In this document: piece after piece, positions 1-11,605 of the stretch
Numbering within the stretch: position 1 is the first letter of the stretch
How the letters are laid out: each line of letters opens with the position of its first letter
Assembly: GCF_004011695.2 (NCBI RefSeq)
Contig: NC_082417.1
Span: forward strand, 372,001 to 436,000
Origin: Ascochyta rabiei
Lineage: Eukaryota; Ascomycota; Dothideomycetes; Pleosporales; Didymellaceae
Reading direction: 5' to 3'
DNA: 64,000 bases
Position numbers and translations under genes: made by a program
The notes under the pieces: model-generated
Database searches by the model: none
Seen by the model: only the letters and a program-made list of their open reading frames with translations
Told to the model about the DNA's origin: nothing

Positions 1-2156
1 GGTTGCTGTCTTTCTACTTTAAAAAGAGAATAGGCGCCTCTGCTAGCAACCTTAAGTGTTATATCTAGCTATATTGTAGATATTCTACTAGATACTTTCT
101 AAGTATCTCTAATTCTGTTGTAGATAGTCTGTATAACAGTTAGTAGAGGGAAGTAGCTTCTTCTATAATATTAATTGCTAGGTTATACTCTCTATGCTCT
201 AGTAGAACCTAAGTATTATCCTCTAATTCTAAGTACGCATATTTACAATACAATTTTAGAATTAGGCTCTTTTTAGCAGATATTAGGTTATATATACCTA
301 CTAAGTTTACTATATATATATAAACGTCTACTAAGAGACTTCTTATAGTGCGTTTAAACTCTTTAGCATCTTCTAACGCTATTTTTTCTAGTTTAGGAAA
401 GTTTCTATACTTCTTCCCTTAGAAGAGCATACGCTAGCTTAAATAGCTTAGCCTAGGGTTTGTCTAGTTAATCTAGGGTAATCTAAGGTATATCTTATAC
501 CTTTATAGGTCTATAACTATAAAAGGTATCTGTTAGACCTTCTGTCTTCTACAGGAGTTAACAATAGATACTTCTGCTGTAGTTACTCTGTAGATAGGTA
601 ATTCTGCTCTACCTACACCTTTAGCTACTATTTTATTTAATAGTATAACCTCTAGATTCTGCTTCTTTGCTAGGAGAACTAAAATTCAGTTTAGTTGTAA
701 CCCTCTATCTATTAAGGCTTCTATATTCCCTATATTACCTATAGATGCTTTAACTATAAGTAGGCATATATATTCTAGGTATACTACCTTATAAAGAGAG
801 ATATTCTCCTTCTTCTTTTTAGACAATTTAATATAGGCTATAGAGAGGAGATTAGCTTTTAGGTCCCTTGTCTTTTCCTAACTTATCTAGAGTAGGGTCT
901 TTCTAGTTTAACTTTAGCTTTAGGCAGTTAGGGTAGTAGTAGCTAGTTTCTCTGTACTTAAGGTATGCGTTTTAGGCCTTATACAGCCTATCTTAGCTCT
1001 TTTTACCCTTTACTAGCTCCTTACAGAACCTCTTAGACTTAAACAACTTTTTTAGGGTTTTTATATTCCCCTCTAACCTAGAGTTACTAAATTAGCGCTT
1101 CTATAGTCCTTTGTTAGTTATCTTACCCTTAGCTAGAGTCTTCTTAGGTAGCTGTTAGCTATACTAACCTAGTCTCTAGTTAATAATATTAGCTTGTTCC
1201 TCTACCTTTAGGATTGTATCCCTTTAATTATAGGGGATAAGAAACAAGTCCTTTTATATACTTAAAAGCAGTGTAGTAATATATTCTAGTACTTAGAGCT
1301 CTAGCGTATATAAGTTGCCTAGTTTCTCCTATAGTAGACGTATAAAATCTAACAGATCTATAGAAGACTAAGATTTTTACTACTTATATTACTTTAAGGA
1401 CTTATACGCTGCTTACTTGCGTTTAGCTAGTGTTTCTAGAGCATCTAGTATAACTCTTTTTAGCTCTTACTACGTTAGTTCCTAGGTTAGCTAATTATAG
1501 TAGTTAGTTGTGTAGTAGGCCTACTACAACATCTTTAGGTTCTCTAAGAGGTACCTTACACTAAAGTTAATCTTTTGTTCCTCTATAAAGAAGTTAACTA
1601 GAGATTAGAGGAAGTATCTTTTATAATCTCTCTTCTAATAGTTATGCTTTATATACTTCTATAGGGGTTTAGGTTATAAAAGAACTATAGATAGAGAAGA
1701 TTATGGTTTCTCTACCTCTTCTAGTACTTTTTAGAAGGATAGGATTATTACTAGATCTCCTTTGTTGTATTTACGTCTAAGTTTATAAAAAGAGGAAAGT
1801 TCCTTATAGTCTTTTACCTCTTATAACTATTTACGTAAGTTTTCTAACTCCTGTTATTAATTACCTACTTCTAGGCTATTCTAGCCTTCTTTAGCTAAAG
1901 CTGCTCTATAGATGCAAATTCTAAGGTAAGGTGTACTACCTAGAGGACCTACAGATCCTCTTAAGGCACTATAGACACTTAGTGTCTGTTAAGGTATCTT
2001 CTTATCTGCAGAGGGAGGTGTTACCTTACGCTCTACTAGCTCTTCTACAGGTAGGTTGTCTTAGTCCCTCTCTAAAGACAGTAAGCCTAGATAATTTAGT
2101 TTAAGACTTATAGTAGCTTAAGTCTATCTTTAATTATAATATAAGAGTAATTAGAA
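1..2156 (-). mobile_element. Gypsy retrotransposon 1, 5' half, RIP-degraded, cut by window edge
   Basis: This is the internal part of an LTR retrotransposon read on the minus strand, starting after the LTR fragment at 2157-2314 and running out of the window at base 1. Near bases 1-60 the minus strand decodes to the conserved stretch that opens a Gypsy reverse transcriptase (a ..APILF.. motif followed by basic residues). The region to its right should therefore be gag and protease. Stops interrupt every frame and I could not place gag or protease boundaries. It is non-functional. The assignment rests on this motif plus the adjacent LTR with a TATA box. Confidence 0.6.
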
Positions 2157-2314
2157 TATAAAGAGTATATAAGGTAATTATAAGGGAGGATAGAGTTAAA
2201 GAGGATAGCAGGTATATTAAGGTACCTAGTATGTAGTAACAAGACTAATTACTAGAGTATTAGTAATAACCTCTAACACCTTTATATAGTCTAGGCTAAC
2301 TAGCCCTATAGTAG
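2157..2314 (-). repeat. Partial LTR of Gypsy 1 (promoter, R and U5 part)
   Basis: About 158 bp that recur in inverted orientation at 19651-19815 with roughly 85 % identity by eye. On the minus strand it contains a core-promoter-like CTATATAAAG, followed by the presumed transcribed R-U5 part leading into Gypsy 1. Homology stops abruptly at 2314, where the 3' end of the next Gypsy element begins. The U3 part is therefore missing, probably replaced when the second element inserted or by a later deletion. Confidence 0.65.
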
Positions 2315-5300
2315 CTCGCCAAGACTGGCAGAGGTACCCCTAGGCCCAGCGCCTAACAGTTGCGCTAGTCTGTTAGTTGTAGGGCAGCCTACTCTTAATA
2401 GATTACCTACCTAAGCGTATTAGTGATAATCCTAAAGGATCTTATTGCAGTAGTTAAGGTTCTTAAGTAGTTCCTAAGTAGCTTCTTTATTTAGCTAACT
2501 TAGCCACTTAACTCTATACTTCCTTCCCTAGGTAGTAGTATCTCTGTATAACAGTATACCTTTAACTTTAAACCTGTTACTAGGTAAGATGTCCTCTAGT
2601 ATACTAATAGGACCTAGCTAGAACTAACTACTTATAAGGGGTTCCCTCTAGTGCTTAAGGAGTGATATATTAAACACTAGGTGCACTCTATCTATAGATA
2701 GGGGCAGCTTTAGCTTATATGCTAGCTTACCTACCTTCTTAATTACTATAAATAGCCTAAGGTATTAAGCGTTAAACTTCTTAGAAGAACAGCTTATTAT
2801 TAGGTTCTTAGCCTAAAGGAGAACAGAGTCTCCTTTAGTAAAGTGTTATTTAGACTGTTTTATGTTGTACTACTAGGCGTTGCCTTTTTATACATACTCT
2901 AAGACCTTTTTTACTATTTTCTACATCTTATACTAGTTTAATAGGCAGCTAGTAACCTACTAGCATAGTTCTGGTGTTGCCTTATCCTTGTCCTAGACAG
3001 TTTAGGGTTTTTATAGCTAATGCTTATTAGGTATCCTGTTAAATCCTTTAGGGTCTGTGCTAAAGGCAACCTTTGTAGGAGATTCTCTATAGGCAGAGTA
3101 AGCTTTAGAGTTATAGGCGTACTTAGCGTATAGTAGAAGGTCTACCTAGTTATCCTGTTAGTAGTTTATGTATATGCGGAGGTACATTTCTAACTTCTAG
3201 TTTTATTGCTCTGTCTGCCTATCTGTCTAGAGGTAGAAAGCTATGCTTAATTAGTAGTTAATTTCAAGGTAGTAGCATATATTAGACCAGAATTAACTAG
3301 TAAACACTAAACCTTAATCTAATAATAACGTATCTAGTAGTCCTTACTTTAAAAAGCTCTACTCTATAAGCAGCTTAGCTAGGCGTTAGGTAGTAATTAT
3401 CTTAGTGTAGGGTAGGTACTAGACGTACTTACTAAAGTAGTCTATAAGGACTAGTATAGAGTTATACTTATTCCTCTTAGCATCTATTAACTTTAGCAGG
3501 TCTATTATAAAGTTAAGGGAGAAGTGCTGCTAGGCTGTGTTTAGCACTGGTAATAGTATAAGTAATCCCTATAGCTTATACCTCCTAATCTTATATAGTT
3601 AGCACGTAGGACACCTTTAGATGTACTTATATATGTCCTTTATTAGCTATAGCTAGTAGTACTTTCTCTTAAGTATCTTAGTAGTCTTATCTATGCTATA
3701 GTAACCTACTATAGGGTTATTATAATTTCTTAAAAGGATAGTTTAGCGCAGTATAATATTGTTAGGAATCTAAACTTTCCTACTTCTACGTAAGGTCCTA
3801 CTAGGGTTAACCTCCTATTAGTGCTGTCCCTTCTTTGCTTTACTGTCTATCTAGGTTATTAATAACTAGTTTATAGGGTATGCTGCGTCCTATTACTAGA
3901 CCTACTTAACAAAATCTATTAGGAGTTCTAGGGTTTCTAAGGCGTAAGTAGAATCTTCCTGCGTAGCTTTATTTGTAAGGTGTGTAGGGGTACTAACTCT
4001 ATTGTCTAGGCTATAAAGAAGAGCTTCTATAACGTTAAAGTCTAGTCCCCTAGCTTTAGTGTCTTTAGATTAACCCTAGCTCTAATAGCTATTAGATAGA
4101 GGGTTAAAAGCTAGGGGAGATAAGTCTCTAAGGCTGATCTAATGTTAGCAGAATTCCTTAGGGACAATTTTAGGCAGTTGTTAGACCTCTACTAGGTCTT
4201 CTACAGGTACGTTACTCCTAGATATTACCTATACATCTTTTTAAGCCCTACACTTTTAAATTATCTAGATCTAAAGCTTTTATTGTAAGGTAGGTAGTAT
4301 AGCGTCCCTAAGAGCTTGCTGTTCCCTAACCTTAAGACCTTGTGCGTAATCTAGACGTCTTAAGGGACTCTCTACTACGTTCTCTAGTCCTAGCTTATAT
4401 TTAACTTTAAGGTTAAACCTTACTAGCTCTTCTACCTAACAGGCTTATTTTAGAGAGAGCTCCTTTATTGTTATAAAGTACCTTAGGTTGTTATAGTCTA
4501 AGAGTACCTAGATTGTTATAGAGGTGTGTTTAGGGTAATGCCTCTACTACCTAAAAGCTTTAACAATTACTAAGAGTTCCTTTTTATAGGTATGCTATCT
4601 AATAGATAGACCTTAGAACTTCCAGCTCTAGAACGCTACTAGTTTCTAGTGCTGCTCTGTTACTACTTTAGACGTCTAGGGTTATAACAGGATAGCTGCT
4701 ATAGCAAATTCTAACACATCTATAAGAAAAATATTAGGCTTATTAGGGTTAAAGTGTTATAGTACTAGAGCTTTTATAAACTTCTTTCTAATTATATAGA
4801 ACGCTGTATAGGCTTTCTCCAGCTAGTGCTATAGTTTATACTATTTTATTAGTCCCTTTTAGCTTTTCTTTAGTCTTACCTTCCCTTTTTCTAGACTAGG
4901 GACCCTCTAGTCCTCTGTTAGATTCTAGGCAGCTGTTATATAGTCTATAAGCAGTTAGATAATTCCTAAGTAGTTAAAAATAAATTATTAATAGAAGTTA
5001 GTAAAGCCTATAAATACCTAAATATCCTTATAGCTTAATAGCTCTAGCTATTTAGTAATAGTATAGACTTTCTTAGGGTCTATAACTACGCTGTCTAGTA
5101 TAATAATAAATCCTAGAAACTCTACTAACTTACTTAAGAAGATGCACTTACTAGCCTTTGCAAACATCCCCTACTTAACTAGGCAATCTAGGACCTCCTT
5201 AACGTGCTTGTTGTAGTCCTTCTTATCCTAAGAGTAGATAAGGATATTATTAAGGTAGACTACTCAGGTTCTATATAGTAGGCCTTTTAGGGCTTAGTAG

Positions 5301-8092
5301 ATGTAGGATTAAAATATAGCTAGCGCGTTTGCTAGGCTAAAAGGTATTACTAGGTATTTAAAATAACTGTACTATATCTTAAACGCAGTCTTCTACTTAT
5401 TACCTTTCTTAATCTAGAGCCTATAGTAGGTGTTATGTAGATCTAGCTTAGTAAAGACCTTTACTTTTAATAGGTAGTCTATTATCTTACTAACTAGCAG
5501 TATAGGGTACTAGTTCTTAATAGTTACCCTATTTAACCTCTAATAGTTAACGCATAGTCTTATAGTGCTGTCTAACTTAGGAACAAACAGGATAGAGGCA
5601 CCTGCTAGTAACTTGCTTAGGCAGATTTAGCCCTTTTCCTGTGCTGTCTTAAGGTACTCCTAGAGGATGTCTAGCTCTCTGCAAGACAGGTTATAGATTA
5701 GGAGGTTAGAAACTTTAGCTCTATCCTTAATCTTACTAGAGTAGTTATACTCCTAGTATAGTACTAATATACTTATTTACTATTTACTAAAGGTAAACTA
5801 TTTATAATAGAGGTGTTTAGGCACATACTTAAGTTCTTCTGCGTCTAGGGCATTATCTCCTAGGATAGCGCTACTGTTAAGTCCTACTGCTATAATTCTT
5901 AACTGTTTAGCAAGACAAGCTGCCTCTAACATCTGTCTAGTGTCTGCCTAGTAGGCGTCTGTTAGACTGCCTATATTTAGGCTTCTAGAATATAGCAGAT
6001 ATAGCTGCTTACCTAGACCTAGTTTGCTAAATAATTATTTAGCTGTTAACAGCTAGACTCTTTTAGTGTTATTAGCAAACTACTTATAGGTTTCTGCTAA
6101 GAAATAGATATATAGGTCTGCTTTAGCCAGCTATAGGTAACCGAGGACTAGGTTATACCTAACAAATAATGTAGACTAGAACTTAGTTAGTCTAATTATC
6201 TTAGGTACTCCTTTGCTGTTGTAGCAGACTACTATTAACTAGTACTAGTTAGTTAAGGACAGCTCTGTGTCGTCTAGGACTACAGCCTTTAGTTGTTAGT
6301 TAGTGCCTGTTAGGTTAAGCCCTAGGTCTCTAGCTGCATTCTTAGTAATAAGGTTTAGCTCTAAGCCTAAGTTGTACAGAGCCTAGAGGGTCCTAGGGTT
6401 ACTGTTAGCGTTGTTAAGCTAGACTGTAACTATTATACAGGTTTGTTTCTCCTTAGTTTCTAACCCTAGCTGCAGGTAGAATAGGTTAGCAACTAGGGCT
6501 TGCTATTTCCTAGATTTAGCTTGCTACTAGAATGTTAATAGCTGCCTCTGCGGCCTCTCTAATAGCCCCGCTGCTAGTATCCTTAGGGCTGTTGTCCCTA
6601 GTTCTGTAGTTAACCTTAGGATTATTAATAGTCGTTTCCCTTAGGGTTCTATCTTCTGCCTAATAAATTAGCAGCACTAGTTATTAGCTAGGGGTCTCCT
6701 AGGTGCTTCCTAGTATTGCTCCTAGAGGGGGTTAACGCCTAACTGTTATGCCTTTTAAACTTTCTCCTAGCGTCTAAAGAAAGAGGTCTCTTATTTCTAC
6801 TACTACTTTTAGTCTGCACCCTAAGTTTAAAGGGACTATTAAGGTTTCTGCGTTTTAGAGGCCCTGTTTAAACTCCGCCTACTTAGTAATAGATTCTAAA
6901 CTACTATTCTGCTAGATTTTATATTAGAGTGTAGGGGGCATAAGGCTCTACACAAATACTATCGTAAACTTATAGTTATTACTGCTGTCTTTAAACTTTA
7001 TAAAGTTACAGAGTAGTAGAGACTCCTGCTTATTTAACTTTATTAGAAAGGTGTTAACTAAATTGTTAGACTTCTACTTATAGTTAAAGTACTTATTATA
7101 GTTTTTATACTATATAAAGAATAGGTCTTAGACAAGCTACTCCTCTTCTACACAGAGGTTAGCCTAGGTCTAGATTAATTCCTTATTAATACGTTGTTAA
7201 ATTAATTTCTAGTAGAGACTATAGTAGATAGTGCCTATAATCTAGTAGGTATAGGTTATAGAGTCTTTAAGTACTTAAGTGTACTAGAACGCTGTGTCTA
7301 TATCCTTAATCTACTAGTCTACCTACTAGGTTAATAGAGGCTTATTATCTATCCTAAGTTTTAGCTTAGGCTAAACATTATTAAGGACTTGCATTATTCT
7401 GCTAGCCTTATTAAACGCTAGGTGTTAGCTACCTAGTGCGTGTCTAGCGTGCATCTATTATAGGGTTTTAACTACCTAGTTAAATTATTATTACTAGATT
7501 TTAATTTCCTGCTTAGTAGCACTAGACAGTTCTACCTTATTAAGTGCTTCTAGCAATAATAGGATAGAAGCTTACAGCAATTCTATTGCAGGTTGTGTAG
7601 CGCGTAGTGTTAGAGCGTCTAGTGTTATAACGCCTACTATTATAGCATCTAACTTACCCCTTATATAAGGGTTAAGTAGTAGCTCTATAGGTAATAGTAA
7701 CACCCTAAGTACGTTATTGCGTTGTTAAGCGTCCAGCTTCTAACTAGGGTTATTATAAGGGGGTAGCTCTTCTATATTACTAGTAGTTAAGCAGAAGTTG
7801 TATTGTCCTCCTGCCATTGTAATAGCTAGGTTTTTCCTACTCCTCTACTACTAATTAGCTGCCTGTTCTAAGAGGAGTATAAAGGATTTAAATTGTAAGG
7901 GCACTGTAGGCAGGTAATAGAGCAGAGTAAGATAGGACAAATAATAGGGTAATATTTAAGAGATAAGACAAATCCTTAATAGATAAGTCTTAAGGTTTGT
8001 GAATATTATATACGTGTGTGGCCAGTATGTCCCTAGGCTTGGCCTAGGGCCTGGCTGAGGTATCTCCTAGCGTGGGGAGAATACTCGTGACA
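2315..8092 (-). mobile_element. Gypsy retrotransposon 2 (chromovirus type), RIP-degraded
   Basis: A nearly complete Ty3/Gypsy element on the minus strand, read from right to left. The likely 5' LTR starts at 8092 with TGTCACGAGTATTC. A gag start codon lies at 7817 (reads MAGGQYNFC before stops appear). Reverse transcriptase spans about 5690-5200, including GASILFVPK and YLNNILIYS, where the active-site YLDD has become YLNN by RIP. RNase H lies near 4740-4380, integrase core near 3560-3380, and a chromodomain-like end near 2620-2450. All domains are broken by stops. A matching left LTR could not be found, so the 3' LTR is truncated or too diverged. The order gag-RT-RNase H-integrase-chromodomain is that of chromoviruses. 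Non-functional. Confidence 0.85.
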
Positions 8093-9853
8093 CTATTCTA
8101 TATTAAGCTAGAGCTTAAAACATTTAACTATTTAATACTAATAATACAATGCTAAGATTCTAGGTTAATAATTATAAAGAGGCAGTTATAAATCTAATAC
8201 TTATTAATTATTAGATATAACTATATATACTAGTTTACTAGGAATATAGTTTACTCTTAGAATCCTTTAATAGTAATCTTAAAAGGTAGCTATTAGATAG
8301 GAGTCCTAAGCGCTAAAGAGACTAAAGAAGTAATTTTAGAGTCTAGGAATAAAATTCCTTAAGCACTAGTATTAACTAAGGAGTTAAGTATTACCCCTAG
8401 CCCTTAGTTTAATAGAATAGAAAGAATATAAAAATAGGGTCTACTAAATAAATAAGATAAAGAGACGTTAGATAGGTTATATTAATTTAGGCCTAGGTAA
8501 AGTTATCTTCCTAAGCAGAACTGTTTCTCTTAGGTATTAGGTCCTCTTTAAAGTCTTCTTTAGTAATAACATAATCTTTAGTATCTACTTAGATTTCTTA
8601 AATTTAAGGACTAGTGCAATCTTCTATAAGATAACCTGCCTTACTATAGTTATAATAGTTACCTAGAGTTAGCTTTCTTACAGGTATAGCTTAGGGAGTA
8701 GTCCTAGGTAGGGGTAGAGTAGATGTTAAAGGCTTCTTAATGCTAGGGGTAGGTTAGGTTAGAAGTAGGTTATTAGAATAAGGCTAAATATTAACTGTTA
8801 AGGGTTAGGTCTAAGTTAGGATAGTATTAGGTAGGGCATAGATAGAGTTCTGTTTTCTTTCTATATTATATGCTGTTAAGTACTCTACTATAAGTTTAAA
8901 TAAGTTATTCTACTGTCTTTTAAATCCTAGATTTAGAATTTAGAGGGCTTAAGTAATCTCTATCTACATATAGTAAAACTATTCTAACTTAGGTACTTAT
9001 CTCTAGATAGCAGAACTTAGGAATGATACTTTAAAAGTTAGAAATATATTCTCCTTTCCTATTTATAGGCAGTTAAACACAGCCTAACTCTTAGCTTTCT
9101 TATTTCTAGTAATAAAATAAGAGTAGAGAAGTGTAATTATTTCCTTAGTGTTCTAAAAATAATCTAAGTAATAAGACAAGTATTAGGGCTTAAGGTATTC
9201 CTCAGTAAGCCTAAAAGTATATCCCTATACTAGAGCTATATAGGCTTTCTCTATAAAATAGTAATCTAAATTAATATTAAGTTAGTTACAAATTAAGGCT
9301 TGCTACTATTTAAAGGTAGGTTCTTTGCTATTACTTAATTTATTAATAGTTAGAGTTTATTTACTAAGCCTAGGGGTATAAACAGGGCTTAGAAAACTAA
9401 ATCTCTAAGTTAGTTAGGGGGACTTAGTAGTTGGTATAAGATTATCTTTGTGTAGAGAGGTTTATACTTAAAGCCTAGCTATTTTAGACTATAGTAAGTC
9501 TATCTCTATACGCAGATTGTCCTAATTTAAGTCCTTATCTAATTTACTTTTAGTAAGTAGTTTATTAACTAATCCTTTAGGAGGTACAGTTACCTCAATC
9601 CTAGTAGATCTTCTAATAGGTTTCCTTAAACTAGGGTTAGTAGTGCCTAATATTAGTAGTAATCTGATTTAGGTAGGTTCTTAGTAATTTCTAAGTATTT
9701 ATCTTAGTATAATCTAATATAGCTTTTTCTAAAGGTAATCCTAGAGTAGTAAGTTATAGGAAGTTCTAAACCTAAAGGCTTTAGTTACTAGGAGGTCTTT
9801 AGAATCCTAACTGTAATATTAAATAATAATTAGGACCTAGTCTTAGTTTATAA
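8093..9853. mobile_element. AT-rich remnant with gag-like minus-strand frame
   Basis: Heavily mutated DNA without an intact gene. On the minus strand from about 9400 to 8750 a single frame, with stops mostly at glutamine positions, reads like a retrotransposon capsid (gag) domain: charged and aromatic, with a segment of the F..FK..FL type. No LTR, protease or zinc knuckle could be tied to it. It is probably the remnant of another Gypsy element. Nothing else is recognisable. Confidence 0.4.
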
Positions 9854-10012
9854 CTGGGGGCGATGGGCTCGTCTAAGGAGTCTCGGGTCGAGCCTTAAGG
9901 GAGAGGGGTATACTGTCACGGGTATTCATACTGTTCGAACTCCAGTTAATCCATCTGATGGATTACTGTACCTTTTTGGTCCGTGTAGCTCAGGTGGGTT
10001 CGAGCCGAGCCC
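9854..10012. repeat. Left arm of 159-bp inverted repeat
   Basis: About 159 bp that recur in reverse complement at 11139-11297; a third, shorter copy of its outer part is at 16885-16966. It includes TGTCACGGGTATTC, resembling the LTR start of Gypsy 2 at 8092. This arm is GC-richer and less RIP-mutated than its partner (for example CTGATGGATTACTG here against CTAATAGATTACTG in the other copy). It encloses the integrase fragment at 10013-11138. It may be LTR-derived or an independent foldback family. Confidence 0.75.
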
Positions 10013-11138
10013 TCACATTAACTAGGAGATACACAATAAGGAACTATTTGCTATTTTATAAGCATTCTATAAGTAGAGATCTAAACTTACCTCTGCTACA
10101 AAACAGATCTGTGTCTACTCTAACTATTAATCCTTAGAATATTCTATAACTACTAAAGTTCTAAACGCTTAATAAGCCTAACAGGCAGAAGCTCTTGCTC
10201 TATTTAACTTCTATATTAAATATACCCTAGAAAAGAATAAAAAGTATACTAATATCCTTAGTTAATAAGAATAAGATTTAGTAAACCTTAAATCTACTAA
10301 GAAGGATAACTAATCCTAGGTACTGTTAGGTCTACAGCAGTTACACAAACAGATTAATTTTAATTTAGCTTAGAAATACCTAGCTAGAACTAACCTAGCT
10401 GTATCTACTATCTAAATAATACAACCTATTATAGACCTAGATTTGCTTAAATTAATCTAAGCCCTTGTTAAAGAAAATTAGAAGTCCTTTAAGTAAGAAC
10501 GCTTGTTTCTAGTATTGCTATATTAGATCTATAACAGACTCCTACTCTATTAGGATTCACTATATATACTAGCTAACTCTACCTTATACACCTACCTAAT
10601 TAGAAAGGCCTATAACTAGCTATTAACTGCTTATCCTAGTGCTAAGAAGACTTATTAGCTACTGTTACAACAGTACTACTAGAAGGGGATAAATGCTACT
10701 TATAAACAATATGTCTAGAATTACATCCCTTATTATTTAGGTTACCTAAAATAGACCTAGCTCTATAAATACCTACATCCCTTACTAATACCTAATAAGC
10801 TAATATAACATCTATATATTAACTTTAAAAACTCCTATAATAATAAATTAGGCTATAACTAGATTGTAGTTATTATTAAATAATTAACTAAATAAGCTAT
10901 AATAATCTTGTGCTATAAAATAATTATAGCATGTAGAATTGTAAACTTGTTTATATAATAGGTATATTAATTTAGATATACCCCTAAATCTATTATAAGC
11001 AACTAAGGACTATAGTTTATATTAACTTTCTAGTTAGAATTCTGCTAGATTATAGGTGTAAAGGTTAAACTATCTATAGCCTATTATAAGGAAAATAATA
11101 GTTAAACAGAAATTATAAATAGGTATATAGACTTATAA
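10013..11138 (+). mobile_element. Gypsy RNase H-integrase fragment, RIP-degraded
   Basis: On the plus strand the old frame reads the end of RNase H (ALALFNFYIKYT near 10190-10230), then the integrase zinc-binding and catalytic regions. Near 10860-11110 it shows VVIIK.LTK, ISNQG..F and YYKENN.QTE, which match the conserved integrase core with its second Asp and Glu region. Stops and substitutions at glutamine, tryptophan and aspartate positions follow the RIP pattern. The pol gene is cut on both sides by the inverted-repeat arms, so only an internal piece remains. It is on the opposite strand to Gypsy 1 and 2. Confidence 0.8.
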
Positions 11139-11297
11139 GGGCTTAGCTTAAAACTACCTAAGCTACACAGACTAAAAAGGTACAGTAATCTATTAGATGG
11201 GTTGACTAGGGTTTAAATAGTATAAATACCCGTGACAGTATACCCCTCTCCCTTAAGGCTTAACCTAAGACTTCTTAGACAAGCCTATTGCCCCTAG
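11139..11297. repeat. Right arm of 159-bp inverted repeat
   Basis: Reverse complement of 9854-10012, more strongly RIP-mutated. It begins directly where the integrase fragment stops. The shared part ends near 11297, after which about 145 bp of moderately GC-rich sequence lead to the Copia insertion point at 11443. Confidence 0.75.
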
Positions 11298-11443
11298 GCG
11301 CTGCTCTTAACCTGTAGTACTAAAGCCTATAACGCCCCTAGGCACTCCCCTTAATAACAGTGGACAAGGCCGTGCCCCTAGGGCTTACCCTTAACGTGCT
11401 AGCTAACCAGTTAGGGCCCAGGGGGGGTACCCCTCTAGAGCGT
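11298..11443. repeat. Left half of the locus interrupted by Copia
   Basis: GC-richer segment with several CCCCTAGG-type blocks. It was contiguous with 16638-16966 before the Copia insertion, because the 5-bp AGCGT duplication ends the left side at 11443 and opens the right side at 16638. No coding potential is seen. It probably belongs to the same repeat family as the 159-bp arms. Confidence 0.55.
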
Positions 11444-11605
11444 TGTTAGATGATATGCTTAATGTGCAAAGATGATAATAAAGGTTATTGATTGATGATT
11501 ATCTGTCTTAATGGCTCATTTTATGTGTGTGTGCCGCTAGCCCCTAAGTTAACTAAGGTTAACCCTAAAACCCTAACTTGGCTTAGCAAGGTTAGTTATC
11601 TAACA
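11444..11605 (-). repeat. Copia 3' LTR (162 bp)
   Basis: It begins TGTTAGAT and ends ATCTAACA, an 8-bp perfect terminal inverted repeat typical of LTR ends (TG..CA). It aligns end to end with 16476-16637. Being on the left, it is the 3' LTR of the minus-strand element. Confidence 0.92.

Noticed and set aside
9981..10012. tRNA-like A box (TAGCTCAGGTGG) and B box (GGTTCGAGCC)
   Set aside because: The two boxes are immediately adjacent, with no room for the anticodon arm, and no cloverleaf can be drawn. The similarity is part of a dispersed repeat.
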